Source: Acidobacteriaceae bacterium
GTDB lineage: Bacteria; Acidobacteriota; Terriglobia; Terriglobales; Acidobacteriaceae
Direction of reading: 5' to 3'
DNA: 64,000 bases
Assembly (NCBI GenBank): GCA_003139095.1
Contig: PLHW01000075.1
Coordinates: 62,001-126,000 of the forward strand
The notes under the pieces were generated by a model. The model searched no databases. It was not told where the DNA came from and worked only from the letters and a program-made list of their open reading frames with translations. Shown here in pieces: positions 26,192-34,616 of this stretch. A program made the translations under genes and the position numbers. Every line of letters starts with the position of its first letter. Positions within the stretch are counted from its first letter, which is position 1.

Positions 26192-26794
26192 ATGCGTCTT
26201 CGTCACTTGATTCTCCCCGCTGCATTTGCGCTTGCGGCGGCTTCGCTTTCGGTTGCGGGCAGCCGCCCTTCGAAGCCACCGTGGTCGAGTGACTCTTCGA
26301 AAGATTCGTCAAGCAGTGCATCGCCAGGCGACGGCTCGTCGAAAACCAACTCGCCGCAGAACTGCCTCGCAATCGCCGACGCCGCCAAACATCTGGGCAA
26401 AACCCACTGCATCACCGGGACCGTCGTGCGCGTCGAAGACGGCGGCCACGGCGTCACCTTCCTGGATTTTTGCGCCGACTATCGCTCCTGCCCGTTCACG
26501 GCGATCGTGTTTCCCGGAGACCTGAGAAAAGTGGGCGATGTTCACCAGCTTCAGGGACGCGTCGTAACTATCCAAGGCAGGATTGAGGAATACGACGACC
26601 GCGCAGAAATCATTCTTCGCCACCCGCAGCAGTTGGGCGAGAGCGCGGCTATCCTGACCGCTCTGCCCAAAGACTACGACGTCGAACGCCAGGGCCACTT
26701 CAGCGCCGGAACCTTCCGCGCTACGAAAACGAAGAAGGCCAAGCAGAAGGTGCAAGGCGCCCCGATCCCGCTCGAAGACCCGGAAGAGCCGTAG
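26192..26794 (+). CDS. Exported hypothetical protein with OB-fold-like domain
   Basis: 200 residues. The N-terminus is a Sec signal (RLRHLILPAAFALAAASLSVAG) followed by a Ser/Lys/Pro linker to about residue 55. Residues about 58-150 resemble a nucleic-acid-binding OB-fold as in YgiW/NirD-like or tRNA_anti domains: ITGTVVRVEDGGHGVTFLDF, then VVTIQGRIEEYDDRAEIIL. Four cysteines could form disulfides outside the cytoplasm. The C-terminus is Lys-rich. Function unknown. It precedes the toxin-antitoxin pair by only 52 bases, but that pair has its own promoter. Confidence 0.7.
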   Translation: MRLRHLILPAAFALAAASLSVAGSRPSKPPWSSDSSKDSSSSASPGDGSSKTNSPQNCLAIADAAKHLGKTHCITGTVVRVEDGGHGVTFLDFCADYRSCPFTAIVFPGDLRKVGDVHQLQGRVVTIQGRIEEYDDRAEIILRHPQQLGESAAILTALPKDYDVERQGHFSAGTFRATKTKKAKQKVQGAPIPLEDPEEP

Positions 26795-26811
26795 GGGCAG
26801 TCTTGCGGTTC

Positions 26812-26846
26812 TTGACACGTATTGCGTGTACACATATACTGTGTCC
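26812..26846 (+). promoter_or_regulatory. Near-consensus promoter and operator of the VapB-type antitoxin gene
   Basis: TTGACA (26812-26817), a 17-base spacer, then TATACT (26835-26840). Six bases follow before the GTG at 26847, so transcription should start on the start codon itself. Within it lie the inverted pair ACACG / CGTGT (26815-26819, 26825-26829) and the palindrome GTGTACAC (26826-26833), suitable for binding by a ribbon-helix-helix antitoxin that represses its own operon. Confidence 0.7.
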
Positions 26847-27074
26847 GTGAACCTCACTCTCTCCGTGGACGAGCGGGTGGTCGCAAAAGCCCGCAGTAAG
26901 GCGAACGCCCTGGGCAAAAGCCTGAATCAACTCATCCGCGACTATCTCCAGAACTTAGCGGGTGGCGACGATCCCGAGCGCAGCATCGCCGAGTTCAAGG
27001 AACTTTCCGGTCGTGGCCACTCCCGCGGCTGGCGTTTCAATCGCGATGAGATTCATGAGCGGCGCGATTCCTGA
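26847..27074 (+). CDS. Ribbon-helix-helix antitoxin (VapB-type)
   Basis: 75 residues from GTG 26847. NLTLSVDERVVAKARSKANALGKSLNQLIRDYL is the short strand plus two helices of an RHH DNA-binding domain; the tail (SRGWRFNRDEIHERRDS) is the usual toxin-wrapping region. In-frame GTG codons at 26826 and 26841 are excluded because they fall within the promoter. There is no Shine-Dalgarno sequence, in keeping with a leaderless mRNA. The PIN toxin gene follows 12 bases later. Confidence 0.85.
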   Translation: MNLTLSVDERVVAKARSKANALGKSLNQLIRDYLQNLAGGDDPERSIAEFKELSGRGHSRGWRFNRDEIHERRDS

Positions 27075-27086
27075 TCGGAGCAACTC

Positions 27087-27500
27087 GTGAGCGCTCGGAC
27101 CTTCTTCGATACCAATATCATCATCTATGCGGACGACAGGGCTGCGCCGGCCAAGCTACGGCGTGCCCTCGATCTTGTGGCTGCGCACCGACGCGCGGGC
27201 ACCGGTGTCGTGTCGCTCCAGGTCTTGCAGGAATACTTCGTTACAGTCACCAGGAAGTTAGGTATCGATCCGCAAATTGCGCGCCGGAAGGTGGAACTTC
27301 TCTCCGAATTCGACGTTGCAACGATTGAGGTCTCAGACGTTCTTGCCGCGATCGATCTTCACCGCCTCCATAGCTTGTCTTTCTGGGATGCGCTCATTCT
27401 GCGCGCCGCAAAACAGACGGGCTGCAGCATTGTCCTATCCGAAGACATGCAGAATGGCAGAGAGATCGACGGCGTCCGAATCACAAACCCGTTTCTTTAG
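27087..27500 (+). CDS. PIN-domain ribonuclease toxin (VapC-type)
   Basis: 137 residues from GTG 27087, preceded by cggag. PIN active-site acids are visible: FFDTNIIIYADD at the N-terminus, VLQEYFVTV, SFWDALILRAA and SEDMQNG near the C-terminus. VapC toxins cleave RNA, often tRNA, when freed from VapB. Convergent with the HpnB-like gene, only 14 bases between stops. Confidence 0.87.
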   Translation: MSARTFFDTNIIIYADDRAAPAKLRRALDLVAAHRRAGTGVVSLQVLQEYFVTVTRKLGIDPQIARRKVELLSEFDVATIEVSDVLAAIDLHRLHSLSFWDALILRAAKQTGCSIVLSEDMQNGREIDGVRITNPFL

Positions 27501-27514
27501 GATCGGCGACTGCC

Positions 27515-28696
27515 CTACACCATTCCCTTCCGCAACTCTTCCAGCGGATACTTCGTTCCTCGCCACACAATCCCGCCTTGTCGCAGAGTCAATACCATCG
27601 AGCGCGCTACCGTGTAGACGACCACACTCGTGCTGACCGGGTGCAGAAAAAAATAATACGCAGGCACGTCGGACATACGCGACATGCCGTAATAGATTCC
27701 AAACAGCGATGCCAACGCGACGGCATACGGCACTCGCGCCCATCCGTGCGCCAGAAATACTCCAACAAAAGGCCCCAGATTCAGAAAAGCGAGCGCGACG
27801 ATCGAGGCCACCGTTCGCGGCCACTGAAACGATAGCAGCGCAAAGAAATTCTTCGTCAGATTCTCGACGAGGCCGAATGTCCCCCTCACCCAGTGCAGCG
27901 AAATTAAGTCTTCCCCAAAGACGTTGCGCTGCGCGTAGCCTGCATTCTTGATGATCTTTCCCAGTTTCATGTCGTCCAGCACTTCCATGCGCAGTTTCCG
28001 GTACGAGCCCACTGCCTCATATACCGGCCGCCGCACCATGTTGAACGCGCCGACTCCCATGTGGTCCTGCGCCCCCGGGTCTGCGACCTTCCACGGACGA
28101 TGCCCGAACACAAACAGCGCTTGAAAAAATGCGATCATCATGCGCTCGCCCGCATGCTCCATGATCATGCGCGGAAAGAGAACCACATGATCGGCTTTTT
28201 CCGCTTCGGCGTAGGCGACCACGCGGCGCAAAGACTCGGGTTTGAACAAGACGTCGGCGTCGGTAAACAGCAGCCAGTCGCCTGTAGCCTCGTTTGCCGC
28301 AGTCCACATGGCATGGGTCTTGCCCATCCAGCCAACGGGCAATTGTGAAACGTGAAGGATGCGCAGGCGATCACGCAATGCCGCGTCCGCCGCCACCTCG
28401 TCCATGATCTTCCCGGTGCGGTCCGTCGAACGGTCATCAACCGCGATGACCTCGTAGTTGGAGTAATCCAGTTCCTGCAAGCGTTCGAGCGTCGCGCGAA
28501 TGTCCCGCTCTTCGTTGCGCGCGGGAACGATGATGCTCACGCGCGGCTCACCGGCCGGCGTAGGCGGCTTGCGATCCCACTCAGGCCGCGCCACGTCCGC
28601 GATGCGCGGCATTCCGATTGCTGCCTCCGCGATGCGCGAGAACCATGCCAGCGCCAAAACGATGCCGGCAATCCAGTAAAAATATTGGAGAATCAT
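27515..28696 (-). CDS. hpnB: Membrane glycosyltransferase family 2, HpnB-like
   Basis: 393 residues. An N-terminal membrane helix, then a GT-A domain: VSIIVPARNEERDI, VIAVDDRSTDRTG, LPVGWMGKTHAMW, FTDADVLFKPESL (DxD) and EVLDDMKLGKIIK; three or four C-terminal membrane helices follow. The GW-x-GK segment and topology agree with the hopene-associated HpnB family (TIGR03469), also near CrtQ-type carotenoid glycosyltransferases. HpnB's own reaction is not established. It lies 9 kb from the main hopanoid operon, with the MFS gene 25 bases upstream in the same direction. Confidence 0.7.
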   Translation of the reverse strand: MILQYFYWIAGIVLALAWFSRIAEAAIGMPRIADVARPEWDRKPPTPAGEPRVSIIVPARNEERDIRATLERLQELDYSNYEVIAVDDRSTDRTGKIMDEVAADAALRDRLRILHVSQLPVGWMGKTHAMWTAANEATGDWLLFTDADVLFKPESLRRVVAYAEAEKADHVVLFPRMIMEHAGERMMIAFFQALFVFGHRPWKVADPGAQDHMGVGAFNMVRRPVYEAVGSYRKLRMEVLDDMKLGKIIKNAGYAQRNVFGEDLISLHWVRGTFGLVENLTKNFFALLSFQWPRTVASIVALAFLNLGPFVGVFLAHGWARVPYAVALASLFGIYYGMSRMSDVPAYYFFLHPVSTSVVVYTVARSMVLTLRQGGIVWRGTKYPLEELRKGMV

Positions 28697-28721
28697 TCTG
28701 AAGAATTAGATGTCGACTGGG

Positions 28722-29951
28722 CTAAGGAGTCGCCGACTGCGGTGTTACGACCTCGACCTCCGGCGCAAACCTCATCCCATAAAACAGTATTGCAGATGAG
28801 AGCGCAATCGTGACGACCGGCCCCAGAAATGCCAGCCGCAGCGAATATTTGTCTGACATGTAGCCGATGAGATACGCGGAAGGCACGTCGCCCAGCAAAT
28901 GAAAGATGAAAATGTTCACTGCCAGTGCCGTTGCGCGTACGTGCGGCCCCACCGAATTGATCACCGCCGCATTCAACGGTCCGGTATTGAGCAGCAGCAA
29001 AAACTCGGCGAGAAAAATTCCGACGATCATGGTCGTGCCGCTGGTGAAGAGGGCCATGCACATCGCAGGAATCCCCAGCCCCAGGCTGACCGCCGAAACC
29101 AGGTAGTGTGCCGAGCGCGTGCGCCGCAGCAGCCAGTCGGAAATCCATCCGCCCGCCAGCGACGCGAAGATTCCGTTCACAATCGTGCTCGCACCAAATA
29201 GAAGATTCGCTTGAAGCAGACTGTAGCCGTGCGCCCGATGTAAAAACGTCGGCATCCACACCTGCAATCCGCCGAGCGAAAACACCATCATTGCCATGCC
29301 GAGCGTCGCGGTCAAAAATGCCGGATTCCGCGCCAGACCTTTCAGCGTATCGCGCTCCGGAGCTTTTTTCGTGTCATCGAACTGCCCCAGTGGAGGCTCC
29401 GGAATAAACCAGAACATAAGTGCCAGCAGCATTCCCGGCGCCGCGCCAATGTAAAACGGCGCGCGCCACCCGTACTTCGGCCCCATAATTCCGCCCAGCA
29501 GATAGCCCAGAGCGGTGCCGACCGGAATCGCAAGATAGAAAATTCCCATCACCCGCCCGCGCTTATCCTCCGGAAACATGTCGGCCACAAACGTCGGCGA
29601 AAGAATGACAAAGCTCGCCTCGCCAATTCCAACCAGCGTATGCCGGATGAGCAGTTGATCGAAATTTCTTGTGATGGCGGTGAGCAGCGTCGCCGCGCTC
29701 CACACCAGCGTGCCCGCGATGATGACCGCCTTGCGCGAAAACCGCACCGACAACGGCCCCATGAATGGCGCCGCGCACATGTAAAAAATAAAAAAGACGC
29801 TGGTCAGCAAACCAAATGCCGCGTCGCTGCGATGAAACTCCGCCTTCACCAGATCCTGCACCGCAAACAACACGGAGCGATCGATGTAGTTCAGTAGATT
29901 GAGCGCCGTAAGCAGCGCGAGCGCGGTCCGGGGATAAAGCTTCTGTGGCAC
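28722..29951 (-). CDS. MFS transporter, Spinster-like
   Basis: 409 residues, about 12 membrane helices. Motifs: LNYIDRSVLFAVQDLVKAEF at helix 1, DMFPEDKRGRVMGIFYLAIPVG (motif after helix 4) and SDWLLRRTRSAHY in the later half. Spinster-type carriers move lipids such as lysophospholipids or sphingosine phosphate in animals; bacterial members are little known. Likely co-transcribed with the HpnB-like glycosyltransferase 25 bases downstream, so a lipid-linked substrate is possible but only inferred. Confidence 0.8.
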   Translation of the reverse strand: MPQKLYPRTALALLTALNLLNYIDRSVLFAVQDLVKAEFHRSDAAFGLLTSVFFIFYMCAAPFMGPLSVRFSRKAVIIAGTLVWSAATLLTAITRNFDQLLIRHTLVGIGEASFVILSPTFVADMFPEDKRGRVMGIFYLAIPVGTALGYLLGGIMGPKYGWRAPFYIGAAPGMLLALMFWFIPEPPLGQFDDTKKAPERDTLKGLARNPAFLTATLGMAMMVFSLGGLQVWMPTFLHRAHGYSLLQANLLFGASTIVNGIFASLAGGWISDWLLRRTRSAHYLVSAVSLGLGIPAMCMALFTSGTTMIVGIFLAEFLLLLNTGPLNAAVINSVGPHVRATALAVNIFIFHLLGDVPSAYLIGYMSDKYSLRLAFLGPVVTIALSSAILFYGMRFAPEVEVVTPQSATP

Positions 29952-29959
29952 GAGTCGAA

Positions 29960-30040
29960 AGAATATAGCAGATTGCAGAGGTCAGATTGCGGAGGTAAAA
30001 AGCCCAAGGTGTTCACTTCTGCATTCTGACTTCCTACTTC
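29960..30040. repeat. Inverted short-repeat spacer between the MFS gene and queF
   Basis: One side holds two copies of agattgc(a/g)gaggt; the other holds tandem variants of cttctgacttc (ttctgcattctgacttcctacttctgac is the pattern). The two halves are roughly reverse complements. Same architecture as the spacers at 14258, 36115 and 45379 but a different repeat unit. It runs into the 3' end of queF. Confidence 0.5.
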
Positions 30041-30438
30041 TGACTTCTCCCGCGCGGCCACCTCGCCACCACCACCGTCGAAATCCCTCCCCGCGGCCGG
30101 AAGTCTCCCTTTACCTCAGCCCACACCGGCTTCGCCCAGCGCACCACATCCTCCAGCACCCGGTTCACAATATTCTCCTGAAAAATTCCCAGGTTCCGAT
30201 ACGACTGCAAATATTCCTTCAGCGACTTCAGTTCCAGGCAGCGCTTGTCCGGTTGGTAGCGTATGACGATCGTCCCAAAATCCGGCAGTCCCGTCTTCGG
30301 GCACACCGACGTAAACTCCGGATCGTCCACGACGATCTCATATCCCGGAAACTGATTGGGCCACGTCTCGATCTCCGGAAAACTGTGGTCCAGCCCGGCA
30401 CTGGCATGTTCATCGGTGTAGCGGCGCGATTTCGGCAT
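30034..30438 (-). CDS. queF: NADPH-dependent 7-cyano-7-deazaguanine reductase
   Basis: 134 residues, the short unimodular QueF type. The catalytic cysteine is in FTSVCPKTGLPDFGTI, followed by the QueF motif LELKSLKEYLQSYRN and FQENIVNRVLEDVV. It reduces preQ0 to preQ1 in queuosine biosynthesis for tRNA modification. It stands alone here; no other que genes are near. Start ATG 30438 is followed by a typical basic N-terminus. Confidence 0.93.
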   Translation of the reverse strand: MPKSRRYTDEHASAGLDHSFPEIETWPNQFPGYEIVVDDPEFTSVCPKTGLPDFGTIVIRYQPDKRCLELKSLKEYLQSYRNLGIFQENIVNRVLEDVVRWAKPVWAEVKGDFRPRGGISTVVVARWPRGRSQK

Positions 30439-30678
30439 GCCTTATTGTATCGAGAGACTAAGGCCAGATCACAGCGAGAGCTAGTAGAAGACATCTGTTC
30501 CCCAGCATCTCAAGCCTGAGACTTGATCCCAGTTCCTGACACATTCGTCAGCAATTCACCGCTAAAATTGACGCAAAAACACCTCTCGCCGCATCTAACA
30601 GGGCAAGTACCAAATATCACTTATACGTGCTCCGCGGCGGCGCGCGAATGATACATTGAAGCTTGCACTTTCCCCTGC

Positions 30679-31923
30679 ATGCCATTGAATGGAAACAGTT
30701 CGCAATCTCCACCTAAGCGCTGGTGGGGGACAGCACTCGCGGTCCTGGCGGCGGTCGCACTACTCGCCGCCGTCGTCTCGCGCCGCGATGAAACGGTCCC
30801 CATTCGCACTGCCGAAGTTCAGCAGGGAGAAATCCGCAGCCTCGTTTCCACCAACGGCAAAATAGAGCCAGTCAACAATTTTGAAGCGCACGCCCCGGTC
30901 GCAACCAGCGTGGAACGCGTTTTTGTCAAAGAGGGCGACGCGGTCAAGAAGGGTCAACTGCTGGTGGTCCTCGATGACGCCGATGCGCGCACGCAAGCCG
31001 CTCGCGCCGCGACGCAGCTGAAAGGCGCCCAGGCCGATCTCGCCGCCATCGAGCGTGGCGGGAGTCAGGAAGAGGTGCTGAACCTCGACGTGCAACTCGT
31101 CAAAGCCCGCACCGATCGCGAGTCTGCCCAGCGCAATCTCAATGCGCTCAAAAAGCTCCAGCAGGACGGGGCCGCCTCGGGAGGCGAGGTGCGCGAGGCC
31201 GAAAACACGCTAGCCCGCGCCGATGCCCAACTGCAGTTTCTGAAGCAAAAACAGACCAGGCGTTATTCCAATCCCGAGATCGCCCGCGTTGAGGCGCAGC
31301 GCGACGAGGCGCACGCCGCCTACGATGCCGCGCAGGATACGCTCGCCAAATCCAACGTCCGCGCCCCCTTCGACGGCATTGTCTACTCGCTGCCCGCCAA
31401 GCAGGGCGGATTCGTCAATAGCGGAGACCTGCTGCTCCAAGTCGCCGACCTTCGAAAAGTGCTGGTGCGCGCCTTCGTCGATGAACCCGACGTCGCTCGC
31501 CTCTCCCCCGGAGACGCGATTCAGATTACCTGGGACGCCGTGCCCGGCCGCGTTTGGCAGGCGGCGGTGAGCGGCATTCCCTCCACCGTCAAACTGCATG
31601 GTTCACGCAATGTCGGCGAAATCACCAGCATCGTCGATAACAACGACCTCAAGCTTTTGCCCAACGTGAATGTCGGCGTCAACATCATCGCCGCCGAACA
31701 CGCCAACGTGCTCGTTATCCCGCGTGAGGCGCTGCGCACGGATGACTCCAAGCCCTATGTCTTGCGCGTGGTCGGTCATCAACTCAAACGTCGCAGCGTC
31801 GAGACCGCCCTCTCCAACCTCACGCAAGTGGAGATCGCCAGCGGCCTCGCCGCGAACGATGTCATCGCCATCAATTCCACCAACGGCAAGCCGATCGCCG
31901 ACGGAACGCAAGTGAAATTTTGA
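30679..31923 (+). CDS. Periplasmic membrane-fusion protein (HlyD/RND adaptor family)
   Basis: 414 residues with one N-terminal membrane anchor (residues about 14-35). A lipoyl-type half-motif (NFEAHAPVATSVERVFVKEGDAVKKGQLLVVLDD pattern) and its partner (KSNVRAPFDGIVYSLPAKQGGFV) flank a coiled coil of about 110 residues; beta-barrel and membrane-proximal domains follow. It should bridge an inner-membrane exporter to the TolC-like protein encoded 1.2 kb downstream, yet no ABC, RND or MFS pump gene lies between. Confidence 0.87.
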   Translation: MPLNGNSSQSPPKRWWGTALAVLAAVALLAAVVSRRDETVPIRTAEVQQGEIRSLVSTNGKIEPVNNFEAHAPVATSVERVFVKEGDAVKKGQLLVVLDDADARTQAARAATQLKGAQADLAAIERGGSQEEVLNLDVQLVKARTDRESAQRNLNALKKLQQDGAASGGEVREAENTLARADAQLQFLKQKQTRRYSNPEIARVEAQRDEAHAAYDAAQDTLAKSNVRAPFDGIVYSLPAKQGGFVNSGDLLLQVADLRKVLVRAFVDEPDVARLSPGDAIQITWDAVPGRVWQAAVSGIPSTVKLHGSRNVGEITSIVDNNDLKLLPNVNVGVNIIAAEHANVLVIPREALRTDDSKPYVLRVVGHQLKRRSVETALSNLTQVEIASGLAANDVIAINSTNGKPIADGTQVKF

Positions 31924-31954
31924 GAAAGGCATCTGCAAAACAAATTTAAGTTTC

Positions 31955-32908
31955 ATGATGAAACGTCTTACTCAGATATTCGTTTTTTTATTGTTACCGC
32001 TGGCAACTTTGTCGGCCACCACCGCAGACTCCGCCCAGAACCTATTGACGGCCGGAAGAATTGACGACGCCATCGCCGCGCTCCGCACGGCGCCCTCTGA
32101 CGCTGAGTCGGCCAACCTGCTCTGCCGCGCCTACCTCGCCGTTGGAGACTTGAATCGCGCCGAATCGTCCTGCAAGCAGGCGGTCGCGCTCGATCCAAAC
32201 AATGGCCGTTATCATCGCTGGCTCGGCCACGTCTACGGAGAAAAAGCCGATCACGCCAATTTCCTCTCGGCCGCCGGCCTCGCCGGAAAAACTCGTCAGG
32301 AACTCGAGCGCGGCGTCGAACTCAGTCCGCATGATGTCGAGGCCCGCGCCGATCTTGCCGAATTCTATTTTGAGGCTCCCGGCGTGGTGGGCGGCGGACA
32401 CGACAAGGCTCGCGCTCAAGCCAAAATTCTCGGCACCACCTCGCCCTTTCTCGAGCACTGGGTTTACGCCCACATCGCGGAGCGAAACAATGCCCCTGAC
32501 GTGGCTGAGCGCGAATATCGCACCATGATCGAAGTCAGCCATGGCGACGCGGAGGCATGGCTCGATCTTGCCCTCTTTTTCCGCCACCAGAAGCGCTTCG
32601 ACGACATGGAGGCCGCGCTCATCAAGGCCAGCGAGTCGCCCATTACCAAGCCTGACGTGCTGGTTGACGTCGCGCAAAACTTATATCGCACCGGACGCAA
32701 CCCTGCTCTTGCCATCCAGGTTCTTCAGCGCTATCTGGCTTCGGGGCCCGTCGAGCAGGCGCCGGCTTTCAAGGCGCATTACCTGCTCGGCACCATCTAC
32801 GAACGCCAGGGCGACAAATCGGCCGCCGCGCGCGAATACCGCACTTCCCTCTCTCTGGCCCGCCAGTTCGGCCTCGCGCAGCAGGCTCTCAACCGAGTTA
32901 CTCACTGA
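31955..32908 (+). CDS. Exported TPR-repeat protein
   Basis: 317 residues from ATG 31955 (or the adjacent ATG 31958) with a signal peptide (KRLTQIFVFLLLPLATLSA). About six TPR-type helical pairs follow, e.g. LLCRAYLAVGDLNRAESSCKQAVALDPNN and GTIYERQGDKSAAAREYRTSL. It lies 31 bases after the fusion-protein gene and 178 before the TolC gene, so it may be a periplasmic accessory part of the export apparatus. No enzymatic motif is seen. Confidence 0.8.
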   Translation: MMKRLTQIFVFLLLPLATLSATTADSAQNLLTAGRIDDAIAALRTAPSDAESANLLCRAYLAVGDLNRAESSCKQAVALDPNNGRYHRWLGHVYGEKADHANFLSAAGLAGKTRQELERGVELSPHDVEARADLAEFYFEAPGVVGGGHDKARAQAKILGTTSPFLEHWVYAHIAERNNAPDVAEREYRTMIEVSHGDAEAWLDLALFFRHQKRFDDMEAALIKASESPITKPDVLVDVAQNLYRTGRNPALAIQVLQRYLASGPVEQAPAFKAHYLLGTIYERQGDKSAAAREYRTSLSLARQFGLAQQALNRVTH

Positions 32909-32931
32909 GGAGCGAAAAATATCTTCGCTCC
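32909..32931 (+). terminator. Hairpin just after the TPR gene
   Basis: An 8-base-pair stem GGAGCGAA / TTCGCTCC with loop aaatatc begins at the base after the stop codon. The downstream tract is cctttcccgcc, so the U-run is poor. It may attenuate rather than end transcription into the TolC gene. Confidence 0.45.
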
Positions 32932-33086
32932 CCTTTCCCGCCTTCATATTTCGCCAGTCAGTGCCACTGACTTCCCGCGCACTCCATCCAGGCTTTACCC
33001 CGCTGGGGATTACAATTTCCGCATCGCCGCAGTCGCGGCCGAATTCATCGCTGATATCGAGTGGTTCACAACGTCGAGGTGACGAG

Positions 33087-34424
33087 ATGCTTCTCCGATT
33101 GCCACGCTGCTTGCGCTCTATAAAGCTGCGCTCTCTAAACCGGTTCGCACTTCCCGCTGTCTTACTTGTATACGCACAAGTCGCGCCCGCCGAATCCCTG
33201 TCGCTCGAGCGCGCCATCCGGCTCGCCCTGTCGCACAGCACCACCACGGCCATCGCCGACGCCGATGTTCAGCGCGCCATTGCCTCCTACCACGAACTCC
33301 GCAACAGCGCGATCCCGCAACTCGTGGCCGGCTCCGGCCTGGGCTATACCTATGGCTTTCCGCTCTCCATCGAGGGCTCCGCTCCGTCGCTCGTCACCGT
33401 CGTGGCGCAAAGCTCGGTCTTCAATCCTGCCAAGCAGCAGTTCCTCGGCGCCGCCAAAGCCGACGTCCGCGTCTCCCGGCTTCAGGAAAAGAATCAGCGA
33501 AACGTCGTCATCCAGGACGTCGCCATCTCCTACGCCGAACTCGTGAAATGGGAGGCGCGCTCAACGCGCTTACAGCAGGACGAGACCGAGGCCCAGCAAC
33601 TCGTTAAGGCCGTCAGCGAGCGCGTGCAGAATGGCGTCGACAGCGCCACCGATCTGAACAAAGCCAAACTTACTGCGGCCCGCGTCCGGCTTCACCAGGC
33701 CGAGGCCAGCGGCTCCGCCGACATTCTCCGCCGTCATCTCGCCGATCTCACCGGCCTGCCCGTTTCCGCCATCGAGCCCGATCCCGACAGCATCCCGGCT
33801 CTCCCGCCCCTCGCGTCCGAAGACGAATCACAAACCAGCGCCGTCGCGTCGAGTCCCGCCATCAAGATCGCCGAACAGCGCTCGCTTGCCGAGTCGATGC
33901 GGGCCTCCGCCGAACATCGCGCCGCCTACCCAACTCTCGATTTCTCCGCCCAGTATGCGCGCCTTGCCTCGTTCAACAACTACAGCACTTACTACAGCCA
34001 TTTCCAGCCCGACAATGCCACCATCGGAGTTGCCATCCGCATTCCCTTGTTCAACGCCAGCCAGCGCGCCCGCGCCCAGGCTGCCGACTTCGAGGCACTC
34101 AAGGCCAAAAAGCAGGCCGAGGCTACCCACAACCAGATTTCTGAGGAGACCCTGAAACGTCAGCGGGCTGCCGAACAGCTCGCCGCCGCCCGCGACGTGG
34201 CACTGCTGGAATATCAACTCGCGCAGTCGAATCTCCAGGCCACGCAAACTCGCATTCAGGCCCAGACCGGCACTTACCACGAGCTAGCCGATGCCGAGGC
34301 GCAAGCCAACGAGCGCTATCTGCTCTACCAGGATGCCGACTTCGAATACCAGCGCGCCCGCTTGAACCTGCTCCACGCCACGGGCGACTTGGAGAAATGG
34401 GCATTGCCCGCACCCGCAAAATAA
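33087..34424 (+). CDS. TolC-family outer-membrane efflux protein
   Basis: 445 residues from ATG 33087; the frame is open 546 bases further upstream but that is a shadow. A signal peptide (ending YAQVAPAES) precedes two OEP repeats: LSLERAIRLALSHSTTT, the long helices with SERVQNGVDSATDLNKAK, then IAEQRSLAESMRASAEHR and the C-terminal ANERYLLYQDADFEYQRARLNLL. It forms the outer-membrane channel for the fusion protein upstream. hpnJ starts 193 bases downstream on the same strand. Confidence 0.87.
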   Translation: MLLRLPRCLRSIKLRSLNRFALPAVLLVYAQVAPAESLSLERAIRLALSHSTTTAIADADVQRAIASYHELRNSAIPQLVAGSGLGYTYGFPLSIEGSAPSLVTVVAQSSVFNPAKQQFLGAAKADVRVSRLQEKNQRNVVIQDVAISYAELVKWEARSTRLQQDETEAQQLVKAVSERVQNGVDSATDLNKAKLTAARVRLHQAEASGSADILRRHLADLTGLPVSAIEPDPDSIPALPPLASEDESQTSAVASSPAIKIAEQRSLAESMRASAEHRAAYPTLDFSAQYARLASFNNYSTYYSHFQPDNATIGVAIRIPLFNASQRARAQAADFEALKAKKQAEATHNQISEETLKRQRAAEQLAAARDVALLEYQLAQSNLQATQTRIQAQTGTYHELADAEAQANERYLLYQDADFEYQRARLNLLHATGDLEKWALPAPAK

Positions 34425-34616
34425 GCCGCGATCCGAACAACCGGTGAGGCCCAATCCCTATGTCGCGCGGCTCGTGGCGTCCGCGCGGGCCATCGCGAAA
34501 TGTGCCCCTTTCTGTGCCGCGCCCGCATCCAATCCCCAGTGCCCTAAACCGTACCTGACTGGTAGCTACTCCGCGGTCTTCCCGCGCACATCAATGTTAA
34601 AATAGGAACTAACGAT

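Noticed and set aside
32541-33086. N-terminal extension of the TolC protein
   Set aside because: Overlaps the TPR gene and precedes a clear signal peptide at 33087; Ser/Arg/Pro-rich shadow.
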